Shown: piece by piece, positions 25,054-32,074 of the stretch
Layout of the letters: every line of letters starts with the position of its first letter
How positions within the stretch are numbered: the first letter of the stretch is position 1
Source of the DNA: SUG1106 sp051883095
Lineage (GTDB): Bacteria; Bacillota; Clostridia; Peptostreptococcales; Anaerovoracaceae
NCBI GenBank assembly: GCA_051883095.1
Contig: JBJETB010000079.1
Location: 1 to 35,791, forward strand
DNA: 35,791 nt
Direction: 5' to 3'
The notes under the pieces: generated by a model
What the model saw: only the letters and a program-made list of their open reading frames with translations
Told to the model about the DNA's origin: nothing
Database searches by the model: none
Program-made: the position numbers and the translations under genes

Positions 25054-27117
25054 TTAGATCTCGTATTTTTTCTTTTTTCTGACCAGCTGTGTCTGGCTGA
25101 TTCCAATGGCTTTAGCCGCTTTTCGCGTGGAGCCGTACTTCTCGCAGGCATATTTGATAAGTCCTTTTTCATACTCATCTACCGCGCTCTGAAGGTCCAG
25201 TTCCCTGACAACTCCTGCAGTTTCCTCTTCTTCAGACATTTCCACGTTTCCCCCGAAAATATCTCCATGGGTTTCACGCATAACGTCCATGAGTGTTATA
25301 TCTTCTCCTTTGGACGAGATGATCAGCCTTTGAACAGAGTTCTCGAGTTCCCTGATGTTTCCCGGCCAAGGGAGCTGCTTCAGGTAGTCCATGGCGCTTT
25401 CGTTGATTTTACGTCTGGTTCCGAACTTTTCCCCGTACTTGGAAAGGAAGTGATTTACCAGTGCAGGAATGTCCTCAGGCCTGTCGGAAAGCTTCGGTAT
25501 TCTGATAGGCACAACGTTAAGTCTGTAGTAAAGGTCCCGTCTGAACCGTCCTTCTTCTACGAATTTTTCCAGGTCTCTGTTTGTGGCAGATATAATTCTC
25601 ACGTTGGTCTTTATCGGTGTGGTTCCGCCTACCCTGTAAAACTCTCCATCCTGAATTACACGCAAAAGCTTGGCCTGCATTTCCAGAGGCAGTTCGCCTA
25701 TTTCGTCCAGGAACATCACACCGTTGTTGGCAATTTCAAAATAGCCTTTTTTGCCGGAAGCGCTGGCCCCGGTAAATGCTCCTTTTTCATAGCCGAAGAA
25801 TTCTGATTCTATCAGGTTAGGCGAAATGGCGCCGCAGTTTATCTTGACAAACGGCTGCATCTTGCGGTCGCTGTTTTTCTGTATAAGGTTGGCCACCTTT
25901 TCCTTGCCGACACCGGTGTCACCGAAGATGATCACATTGCAGTCATAGCTGGAAACCTTCAGTATCTCGTCGAGAACCGACTTCATGGCCTTGCTGTTGA
26001 ATACGAAGTCTTCTGTCCTTGTCTTTTCCAGCAAAGAGCGGTTATACGGATTCACATAATCCTCCGGCTCGTTTTTTTCCACCTTTACAAAGGTTGCATT
26101 TTCAAAATATTCGGCGATTTCCCCTACCACTTCCACATCAAAGCGGTCATAACCCTCTATGAAGCCTTCTGCTCCGTGAACCTCAAGATTTTTGGAAAGT
26201 GACTCGGTTATGTACAAGGCTATATTAAGGTTGTTTATCAGGTTGGCAAACATTACTGTGCCTCCCGGTCTGGTGGCCAGGATGTTGACCGTTTCCGCCC
26301 CCGGTATTTCCGCGCAGTTTACGGAAAGGTCAAAGAGAGAGTCGGCATTGAGCCTGTCCACGCACTCTGTAGGCTTCAGAATGTCCAGGTACTGTATTCT
26401 GTCAAAAACCCGGCTTATGAGCCTGTCTATACCTCCACCTGTAACCTGTATGCCGGTCTTTTTATCCAGAAGGCATGTGATTTCGCCCTTGTCTCCAAGC
26501 TTTCTTCTCAGCACATATCCGAAAATCAGGTTGGTTATCATGTTGTTGCCTACAATGAGGCATTTTTCCTTGTTTTCCGCCAGCTGATTGAGTCGGAAAA
26601 GTGTCCCCGACTCATCCAGCACAAAGAGCAGCAGGTTGAGAGGCAGGTCATCTGTTACCTTTACTATAGGGATTCTGCTGTGAATAATGGCATATCCCTC
26701 CACCTCTATCTGATTAAAAACATAATCGATTGAAGTTATGTTTTCAATATGCATAGGCACCGATGCCAGGGAGGCGTTGCATATTATTTCATCTCCCGCC
26801 TTCAGCCCCTTAGGGTTTTCAAATTCAGACCCGACAGCCTCCACCTGTCCGAAGACAAGGCCCCCTGTATCAGTGACCGGGTTGTGAAGTTTCCCTCTTC
26901 TTATCACTATATCTATGATGGTCTGCTTTATCTTTTCCTCATTATAATTGACTTCTGTGCATATCTGCTTGAAGCTGGTGCCCTCCAGATGAATTCTTTT
27001 GATGGACACTCTTATCTCGTCCGGGTATATGTTGCGGCTGTTATCCAGCCTCCATGCGGAGGTAGGTAAAACATATTTAGGTTCAAGGACTCTTTCCAGT
27101 CCGTAGTTATTCAACAT
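25054..27117 (-). CDS. Sigma-54-dependent activator with an N-terminal Kdd-like (pseudo-dehydrogenase) sensor domain
   Basis: The 687-aa protein joins two unrelated parts. Residues 1-347 align along their length with Kdd: ERVLEPKYVLPTSAWRLDN matches HRVLEPKGVLPQPADVLDN, and GKLHNPVTDTGGLVFG matches GKHKNPWTGSGGMLIG. The cofactor loop GGGGKSG has become GNNMITN, so NAD-dependent activity is unlikely. Residues ~370-605 are an AAA+ sigma-54 activator: Walker A GDTGVGKE (399-406), GAFTGA (446-451), Walker B VMFLDE (467-472). The C-terminus (663-684) is a Fis-type helix-turn-helix (STRKAAKAIGISQTQLVR). It lies between the sigma-54 promoters of kal and kdd copy 2, which it presumably switches on when its sensor binds a pathway intermediate. 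That ligand is inferred. Confidence 0.93.
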   Translation of the reverse strand: MLNNYGLERVLEPKYVLPTSAWRLDNSRNIYPDEIRVSIKRIHLEGTSFKQICTEVNYNEEKIKQTIIDIVIRRGKLHNPVTDTGGLVFGQVEAVGSEFENPKGLKAGDEIICNASLASVPMHIENITSIDYVFNQIEVEGYAIIHSRIPIVKVTDDLPLNLLLFVLDESGTLFRLNQLAENKEKCLIVGNNMITNLIFGYVLRRKLGDKGEITCLLDKKTGIQVTGGGIDRLISRVFDRIQYLDILKPTECVDRLNADSLFDLSVNCAEIPGAETVNILATRPGGTVMFANLINNLNIALYITESLSKNLEVHGAEGFIEGYDRFDVEVVGEIAEYFENATFVKVEKNEPEDYVNPYNRSLLEKTRTEDFVFNSKAMKSVLDEILKVSSYDCNVIIFGDTGVGKEKVANLIQKNSDRKMQPFVKINCGAISPNLIESEFFGYEKGAFTGASASGKKGYFEIANNGVMFLDEIGELPLEMQAKLLRVIQDGEFYRVGGTTPIKTNVRIISATNRDLEKFVEEGRFRRDLYYRLNVVPIRIPKLSDRPEDIPALVNHFLSKYGEKFGTRRKINESAMDYLKQLPWPGNIRELENSVQRLIISSKGEDITLMDVMRETHGDIFGGNVEMSEEEETAGVVRELDLQSAVDEYEKGLIKYACEKYGSTRKAAKAIGISQTQLVRKKKKYEI

Positions 27118-27141
27118 TTCAGGTTCGCTCCTTTCTCAGGT

Positions 27142-27158
27142 GAACACAAATCGGTTCG
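27142..27158. promoter_or_regulatory. Candidate activator-binding site (UAS) between activator and kal
   Basis: This is an exact 17-bp copy (GAACACAAATCGGTTCG) of the centre of the palindrome at 24993-25018. It lies at about -56 to -72 from the kal sigma-54 start and inside the activator's own leader, so it may also give autoregulation. The outer arms are not conserved here. Confidence 0.65.
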
Positions 27159-27175
27159 TTTTTGACCTATTTCCA

Positions 27176-27204
27176 ATGATAAACCATTGGCACGTAATTT
27201 GCAA
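27176..27204 (-). promoter_or_regulatory. Candidate sigma-70 promoter of the activator gene
   Basis: On the minus strand TTGCAA (27204-27199) and TATCAT (27181-27176) are spaced by 17 nt, about 60 nt before the activator start. The -35 hexamer coincides with the -12 element of the opposite sigma-54 promoter. Confidence 0.5.
27187..27204 (+). promoter_or_regulatory. Sigma-54 (-24/-12) promoter of kal
   Basis: The sequence TTGGCACGTAATTTGCAA contains a perfect TGGCACG-N4-TTGCA consensus. The -24 G is at 27190 and the -12 C at 27202, so transcription should start near 27214. This leaves an 86-nt leader to the kal ATG. Confidence 0.88.
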
Positions 27205-27300
27205 TATATATTTTCGTAATTACAGAGCTATTTTTTCAGCTCAAGCCAAAACTCTAAATTATTACCAAAAAATTTCGATGTCGAAAAGGAGAATAGAAAA

Positions 27301-27693
27301 ATGGAAGAAAAAATCACTTCAACCTTAAGATTAAGAATGTCAGCTAAGGACGCTCACTACGGTGGAAACCTTGTAGACGGAGCTCACATGGTTCACTTAT
27401 TCGGTGACGTTGCTACAGAATTACTTATCAAGTGTGACGGAGACGAAGGTCTTTTCTGCGCATATGACAATATCGAATTCTTAGCTCCTACATATGCAGG
27501 TGACTACATTGAAGCTTACGGCGAAATCACCAAGATCGGCAACACTTCAAGAAAGATGTCCTTCGAAGCAAGAAAGGTTGTACAGGCAAGACCTGACATC
27601 AGCGCTTCCGCAGCAGATTTTCTGGAAGAGCCTATCGTAGTTTGCAGAGCTACAGGAACTTGCGTAACTCCTAAGGAATGCAAGAGAAAATAA
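27301..27693 (+). CDS. kal: 3-aminobutyryl-CoA ammonia-lyase
   Basis: The product removes ammonia from L-3-aminobutyryl-CoA to give crotonyl-CoA, the step after Kce in lysine fermentation. The 130-aa size and hotdog-fold features fit the short Kal enzymes: LRLRMSAKDAHYGGNLVDGAHM at residues ~7-28 holding the likely active-site helix, and FLAPTYAGDYIEAYGEITKIG mid-protein. Locus context is decisive. AAGGAG lies about 9 nt before the ATG. It is alone in its unit, driven by the sigma-54 promoter and closed by the terminator at 27904-27933. Confidence 0.9.
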   Translation: MEEKITSTLRLRMSAKDAHYGGNLVDGAHMVHLFGDVATELLIKCDGDEGLFCAYDNIEFLAPTYAGDYIEAYGEITKIGNTSRKMSFEARKVVQARPDISASAADFLEEPIVVCRATGTCVTPKECKRK

Positions 27694-27694
27694 T

Positions 27695-27880
27695 GAATCT
27701 TCATAATCATATGCCGTTTCACGGCTTTGCGGCGTTGCCGTAAGGAAGATTCGATATAATTTCCTCGACTTTGCTCGGAAATTATAGACTGTTCGCGAAG
27801 GTTTCCCGAGAGCCGAGCTTGGCGAGGCGATTGGCATGAAACCGACCGCGCGTCCGAATTATTACGAAAACACGATAATT
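27695..27880. repeat. Palindrome-rich intergenic cluster 3 (after kal)
   Basis: Four successive stem-loops fill the 370-nt space after kal. They are GAATCTTC/GAAGATTC (27695-27752, with inner ACGGC/GCCGT), TATAATTTCC/GGAAATTATA (27755-27786), GGTTTC/GAAACC (27800-27843, inner GCC/GGC) and AATTAT/ATAATT (27857-27880). Each has different arms but comparable GC-rich interiors. I see no gene here. Confidence 0.55.
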
Positions 27881-27903
27881 ACTAATACATCTTTTATGGA
27901 AAA

Positions 27904-27933
27904 AGGGCCTCGCTTCATGCAAGGCTCTTTTTT
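27904..27933 (+). terminator. Terminator of the kal transcript
   Basis: AGGGCCT (27904-27910) and AGGCTCT (27922-27928) form a 7-bp stem with one G-U pair. It is preceded by an A run and followed by T at 27928-27933. Confidence 0.7.
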
Positions 27934-27978
27934 CGTCCTTATATATAACATATAATCCCACAAATCCAGGCAATAGGC

Positions 27979-28026
27979 AAAAAAAATGTTGGCAAATTGG
28001 AATTAAAACCGTTATTTTGCCAACAT
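27979..28026 (-). terminator. Terminator of the pseudouridine synthase transcript
   Basis: An 11-bp perfect stem (27986-27996 with 28016-28026, ATGTTGGCAAA) is followed on the minus strand by eight T (27986-27979). It is a good rho-independent terminator about 40 nt after the gene. Confidence 0.8.
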
Positions 28027-28062
28027 CAGTTCATTATATGTTATATGTTCTTTAGATCTTCT

Positions 28063-28767
28063 TCAGACCTTCTTCAGATATTCGATTTCCTCCCTGGTAA
28101 GCTTCCTGTAATGACCCGGCCTCAGATGACCAAGACGTATGTCTCCGATTGCTATGCGCTCCAGCTCCTGAACCGGATTCCCGACAGCCGCAAACATCTT
28201 TCGTACCTGACGGTTCTTGCCTTCGTGGATGGAAATCTCCACAATGGTTGAATGCTGATTGCCTTTTATTATATTGACCCTGGCCCGGGAAGTAACAAAA
28301 CCGCCTATGTCTACACCCTTTCGCAGTCTGGCCGCCTTCTCGTTTGACAGAACACCTGCCACCCTTGCCCTGTAAGTCTTGTAAACCTCATGCTTGGGAT
28401 GGGTCAGCCTGTATGCCATGTCACCGTCATTGGTCATTATCAGCGCTCCGCTGGTGTTGTAGTCAAGTCTGCCCACAGGAAAAAGTCTGGCATCAATGTC
28501 CTTGACAATTTCCATGACCGTCAGGCGGTCCCTGTCATCGGAAACGGTAGTGACCATGCCGAGGGGCTTGTTTACAAGCACGTATTCCGGCTTATCTCTG
28601 CTCTCGAGAAGCCTGCCGTTAACCTCCACCCTGTCTCCTTCAGCCACATCGTAACCAGGTTCCTTCATTACGGCTCCGTTGACCTTTACATTGCCGTTTA
28701 AAATCAGCTCGTCAGCTTTGCGGCGGCTGGCCAGCCCTGCCTGTGCTATATATTTATTGATTCTCAT
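28063..28767 (-). CDS. rluB: RsuA/RluB-family rRNA pseudouridine synthase
   Basis: The 234-aa protein has an N-terminal S4 RNA-binding domain (MRINKYIAQAGLASRRKADELI, residues 1-50). The catalytic domain has the family motif GRLDYNTSGALIMTNDG, whose aspartate attacks uridine. KTYRARVAGVLS and ISIHEGKNRQVRKMF are further family segments. It modifies ribosomal RNA, most likely 23S; choosing RluB over RsuA or RluE is from overall form. It lies 40 nt after the FAD oxidoreductase and may be co-transcribed with it. Confidence 0.88.
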   Translation of the reverse strand: MRINKYIAQAGLASRRKADELILNGNVKVNGAVMKEPGYDVAEGDRVEVNGRLLESRDKPEYVLVNKPLGMVTTVSDDRDRLTVMEIVKDIDARLFPVGRLDYNTSGALIMTNDGDMAYRLTHPKHEVYKTYRARVAGVLSNEKAARLRKGVDIGGFVTSRARVNIIKGNQHSTIVEISIHEGKNRQVRKMFAAVGNPVQELERIAIGDIRLGHLRPGHYRKLTREEIEYLKKV

Positions 28768-28807
28768 CTTTTGTGTTCTCTCTTTCGGTTACTTGCATTA
28801 CATTTTA

Positions 28808-30118
28808 TCACATGAAAGCTTTGTTGTAAATATTCTCAAGGCCTGAGTCCCTGACGCGTTTCCTGATTTCCTTCGGACTGATGCTGTAAAGTCCTTTTGC
28901 CTCCATGCGCCTGAAATACTCGCCGCCGGCGAAGGTAAAACGGCGCCTCAGCCCGTCCTCTTCATTGAGAGCCTGCTGTGCAAATGACAGAAGATCTCCC
29001 GTTGCCAGAGATTCAGGAAGTTTCAGCATACGGCCGCCCAATGCCGTCATGGCGGCATTGTATCCCGCCAGAGAGCCCGTAGTTATCGCCTCTGTGTGTC
29101 CTACGAAAAATCCTGACTTTTCGCCACCCAGGAAAAGGTTTTCGAATCCCGCGGCTCTCATGAATTCATCCCGCTCTCCTACTGCCATGTATCTTATGGA
29201 GTTCCCTTTGCCGCCTGCATAAGGGTCCGTAAACATGGCATTCTCAAAGCCTTTAACACTTCGCAGCTGCTCAAGGTTGAAGAAAGGGCTCATCAGCTTG
29301 ACGCATCCCGTATCTATAATGATTATGTTCTCGGCAAACTCCGGCAGGGCATACTGCTGACATACCTTCTGGGAAAGCTTCCCGCGGTTTACAAGGTGTT
29401 CAGGCAGCGGCACCACAACAAAACCATCCTTCTCCAGTTTTCTGCGCAGCTTTCTGTTCAGTGAACTCTTATCCAGTTTGCACGACCCGCTGTAAGCGCC
29501 CGGCACGCCGCCTGCCCGCTCCCCGGTCAGGTCGCAGGCGCCCGCCTTCTCCGTCAGGCTGACCCGGGGCCCGAAGGCGGGGCAGCGGAGAATGCACATG
29601 GAACAGCCGCTGCCGTGCCGGGCGCAGTTGCCCATGGGACCTGTGGAGCCAGTGGTTTCCACGAACACGTCAGCATCAAGAATGTCCTCTATATAGTGGC
29701 CGCCCTTTGCCGTTATCAGCTTAAGCGCCTTTATCCTTCTGTCTGCCGGCTCAGCCATTACCACATCCGCAGCACGGCACATGAATCTGAGCTCAACACC
29801 CAGCTTTCTTAGCAGCCGGCGAACCTCCGGCTCAGCCCTCCTGGTCTCATAAAAGCTGGCATGCCTGTGCCCCGGAAAGTCCACATCTTTGTGAGTGCTG
29901 AGCCTGTCTGTTATCTCAAAAAGTTCGCCGGCACCCATGGCTATGTTTTCCTCAGCAGCAGTGAACCTGCCGTTATTCCTCATGATTCCCCCTACATTTC
30001 CCAATCCCAGCAGCAAATCTGTCTTTTCCACAAGCACCGTTTCCAGACCCAGCTTTGCTGCCCTGACGGCGGCGGCACATCCTGCCCAGCCGCCGCCTGC
30101 TATTACGATTCTGCACAT
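28808..30118 (-). CDS. FAD-dependent oxidoreductase with a four-cysteine cluster
   Basis: I take ATG 30118, which has GGGAGGTG upstream, giving 436 aa; an in-frame ATG at 30169 adds an unlikely leader. The N-terminus is a dinucleotide fold, VIAGGGWAGCAAAVRA, then VLVEKTDLLLGLGNVGG, like the FAD_oxidored family. Residues C165, C172, C175 and C179 (CX6CX2CX3C, ending LRCPAFGPRV) could bind an iron-sulfur cluster. A late LFLGGEKSGFFVGHTEAITTG closes the FAD site. No substrate can be assigned. A PyrK-like electron-transfer protein is encoded 1 kb upstream. Confidence 0.75.
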   Translation of the reverse strand: MCRIVIAGGGWAGCAAAVRAAKLGLETVLVEKTDLLLGLGNVGGIMRNNGRFTAAEENIAMGAGELFEITDRLSTHKDVDFPGHRHASFYETRRAEPEVRRLLRKLGVELRFMCRAADVVMAEPADRRIKALKLITAKGGHYIEDILDADVFVETTGSTGPMGNCARHGSGCSMCILRCPAFGPRVSLTEKAGACDLTGERAGGVPGAYSGSCKLDKSSLNRKLRRKLEKDGFVVVPLPEHLVNRGKLSQKVCQQYALPEFAENIIIIDTGCVKLMSPFFNLEQLRSVKGFENAMFTDPYAGGKGNSIRYMAVGERDEFMRAAGFENLFLGGEKSGFFVGHTEAITTGSLAGYNAAMTALGGRMLKLPESLATGDLLSFAQQALNEEDGLRRRFTFAGGEYFRRMEAKGLYSISPKEIRKRVRDSGLENIYNKAFM

Positions 30119-30211
30119 AAAAACACCTCCCCATTCTAGTCTATGCAGGGAAGGCGCTTGTAATAACATCGGATATACTCGGGTTTATGTGAAATCAGCC
30201 ATTCAGTGAAT

Positions 30212-30466
30212 GTTGTAAAAGAATAAAGAAAACGTCCGGTTTTACAACATAATGCCATATCTCAGGCTTTCCGCAACTGCCTCATGGTCGCAACGTTGTA
30301 AAAAAATCGGGATTGGGTAGTATTTTACAACGGTGTTAGATTTTGCGTTGTAAAATTCCAATGGAACAAGATTATCGTACAACATTTTTGGCTCTGCAGA
30401 TCTGTCTCGAAGGTCGTCAAGCATGCCATGTTGTAATAAATAACTTTTTCCTGCTTATTTTACAAC
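30212..30466. repeat. Array of four inverted-repeat units with fixed geometry
   Basis: Four 37-bp units each read GTTGTAAAA-N19-TTTTACAAC: 30212-30248, 30295-30331, 30347-30383 (right arm degraded to TACAAC) and 30430-30466 (left arm GTTGTAATA). Arm-to-arm spacing is 28 in every unit. Gaps between units are 46, 15 and 46, so starts are 83, 52 and 83 apart, close to whole helical turns. The 19-nt interiors and the gaps are not conserved. The array fills the 413-nt non-coding space upstream of the FAD oxidoreductase (minus). It is not a CRISPR array. Confidence 0.7.
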
Positions 30467-30531
30467 GCCTGCCTTCGCCAAACTAGCAGCGCATATGCTG
30501 CACGCAATGTTAACTTAACTCCATCGGAGTT

Positions 30532-31098
30532 TCATTCTCCTGCTTTCAGCGTTATAAAAAGAATCTCCGGTGCAGTGTCCGGCTGATTGACCATATCCGT
30601 CCGGACGCAATGATAAATTCCCTTGTCCAGCCCTGCCGCCATCCGGAGCAAGGCTTCTTTTTCCTCAGCTCCCTGCGGATGGCCCGGATACATGGTGATG
30701 CACAGAAGTCCGCCCTTTTTAAGAAGAGAAAGGGCCGTCCCGACTGCTTCAAGAGTGGTTTCAGTCCCTGTCACTATATTTTTGTCGCCTCCCGGAAGAT
30801 ATCCCAGATTGAACATTATAAGAGCTGCCTTTTCGTGAACATATTCAGCCATATGCTCGTGTCCCGTACAGAAGACAGTCACATTGCCCGGATCAAGGCT
30901 TCTGACCCTCTCCCTTGTGGCCTCCACAGCCTTCTCCTGTATGTCAAAGGCATATACCTTTCCGAATCTTTCGGCCAGCCATAACGTGTCATGTCCGTTT
31001 CCGCAGGTGGCATCTATCGCTGCAGCCTCTTTGTCTGCATATTTATCACAGATTACCCTTGCCAGTTCAGTTGTCCTGCTCAGTATATTTTCTCCCAT
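30532..31098 (-). CDS. mnmM: MnmM (YtqB-type) tRNA methyltransferase
   Basis: The 188-aa class I SAM-dependent methyltransferase has AIDATCGNGHDTLWLAERFG, KVYAFDIQEKAVEATRER, MFNLGYLPGGDKN and ITMYPGHPQGAEEKEAL. These are typical of the PF06962 family whose Bacillus member YtqB/MnmM methylates the wobble 5-aminomethyl-2-thiouridine of tRNA. I chose ATG 31098, with AAGGAG about 9 nt upstream, over an upstream in-frame ATG at 31146 that would run into the preceding gene. It follows that gene by 32 nt. Confidence 0.85.
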   Translation of the reverse strand: MGENILSRTTELARVICDKYADKEAAAIDATCGNGHDTLWLAERFGKVYAFDIQEKAVEATRERVRSLDPGNVTVFCTGHEHMAEYVHEKAALIMFNLGYLPGGDKNIVTGTETTLEAVGTALSLLKKGGLLCITMYPGHPQGAEEKEALLRMAAGLDKGIYHCVRTDMVNQPDTAPEILFITLKAGE

Positions 31099-31130
31099 AT
31101 AATTTTTCTCCTTGTTCCCTGCCAGGGGTT

Positions 31131-32048
31131 TTACACGCACTTGCACCGCCGCACTGTAATGCCGTCCGCATCAGTAAAAGAGCATGCTCCGCAGATTCCC
31201 GCGCCGCAGCACATGTTAGCGTGATTTGCTGTTATTATATCACCTTTTCTGCCAGGCCGCAGCCCTGAATATTTTTCAGTGAAATAGGGTGATGCCAGAA
31301 GCATTATCTGAGATGAATCGTCAATAGCCGATATTATCTTTTCTGTATCCTCTGCAAGGCTTACCCTTTCCCATGAATCCCTTAGATATTCCTCCAGAAA
31401 ATCTTCTGTCAGCTTATCCGCATCAATCAGCAGCCGTATATTCATTTTCTTATCTTCATCTATGCTTTCCATTATATTCAGGAAAGGGGCTATAGCCGTT
31501 CCCTTGGCGATTACTGTCATAGGCTCATCCATATTCATTCTTTCTATGTTTAAGAGACCCGCTTCAAAGGGGCCTGCAATCCTCCAGCTTTTCTTTCCGC
31601 AGTCTGCAGTCTGTTCAGCAAGTCTGACCAATTCCTTGGTCTTCGGTCCCGCCGGCTGCACCGCAAGCTCAATCCACCCTTCTGCAATATGACCCGTACG
31701 CAGTACAGACAAAGGTACCCTGCATCCCAGTGACGATGCCATTATGAAGCTCCCTGGCTGTCTGCACCTCCATGCGAATCCTCTGCTGACCGCCAGCCTT
31801 ACTGCTGACAGCTGCTCAGAATAATTCTTTATCCCCGTAATTTCAGCAAAAAATTCCTGCGGCAGCACCCTCCCGTCAGCCGGTTTTTCTGCTCCCTGCA
31901 GATACTCGTTATATGGGCATACACCCTGCCAGTCCGCAGAGCAATCACACTTTCCGGTCCTGCTTAAGTTACATGCATAACACTGACCTGCTTTTATAAG
32001 GACACAGGGACATCTCATACCGCCACTGTCCACGCATCTGTATTTCAC
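31131..32048 (-). CDS. PyrK-like iron-sulfur flavoprotein with N-terminal cysteine cluster
   Basis: This 305-aa protein has three parts. Residues 1-50 hold many cysteines (CPC, CYAC, CDC, VCPYNEY), suggesting an extra metal or Fe-S site. The middle is a ferredoxin-reductase-like FAD/NAD region (KGTAIAPFL takes the place of the usual GTGIAP). The C-terminus (CCGAGICGACSF, RRCKC) matches the [2Fe-2S] motif of dihydroorotate dehydrogenase electron-transfer subunits. No pyrD is beside it, so a role in pyrimidine synthesis is doubtful. It may serve the nearby FAD oxidoreductase. It starts 26 nt after the carboxypeptidase stop. Confidence 0.7.
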   Translation of the reverse strand: MKYRCVDSGGMRCPCVLIKAGQCYACNLSRTGKCDCSADWQGVCPYNEYLQGAEKPADGRVLPQEFFAEITGIKNYSEQLSAVRLAVSRGFAWRCRQPGSFIMASSLGCRVPLSVLRTGHIAEGWIELAVQPAGPKTKELVRLAEQTADCGKKSWRIAGPFEAGLLNIERMNMDEPMTVIAKGTAIAPFLNIMESIDEDKKMNIRLLIDADKLTEDFLEEYLRDSWERVSLAEDTEKIISAIDDSSQIMLLASPYFTEKYSGLRPGRKGDIITANHANMCCGAGICGACSFTDADGITVRRCKCV

Positions 32049-32074
32049 TGTCTGTCTCCTTTCCTCCTTCTACT

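Noticed and set aside
25021..25806. 261-aa plus-strand open frame starting with TTG
   Set aside because: It lies wholly opposite the conserved AAA+/HTH part of the activator, has no ribosome site and its sequence looks like antisense translation.
30242..30424. 60-aa minus-strand open frame inside the repeat array
   Set aside because: No ribosome site, and the frame is built largely from the repeated arms; the array structure explains it better.
30212..30466. CRISPR array
   Set aside because: Only 9-bp arms are shared; the 19-nt interiors of the repeats are unrelated and the intervals alternate 46/15/46. No cas gene is nearby.
30212..30466. Integron attC sites
   Set aside because: The arms do not fit RYYYAAC/GTTRRRY, there is no integrase, and no cassette genes lie between the sites.
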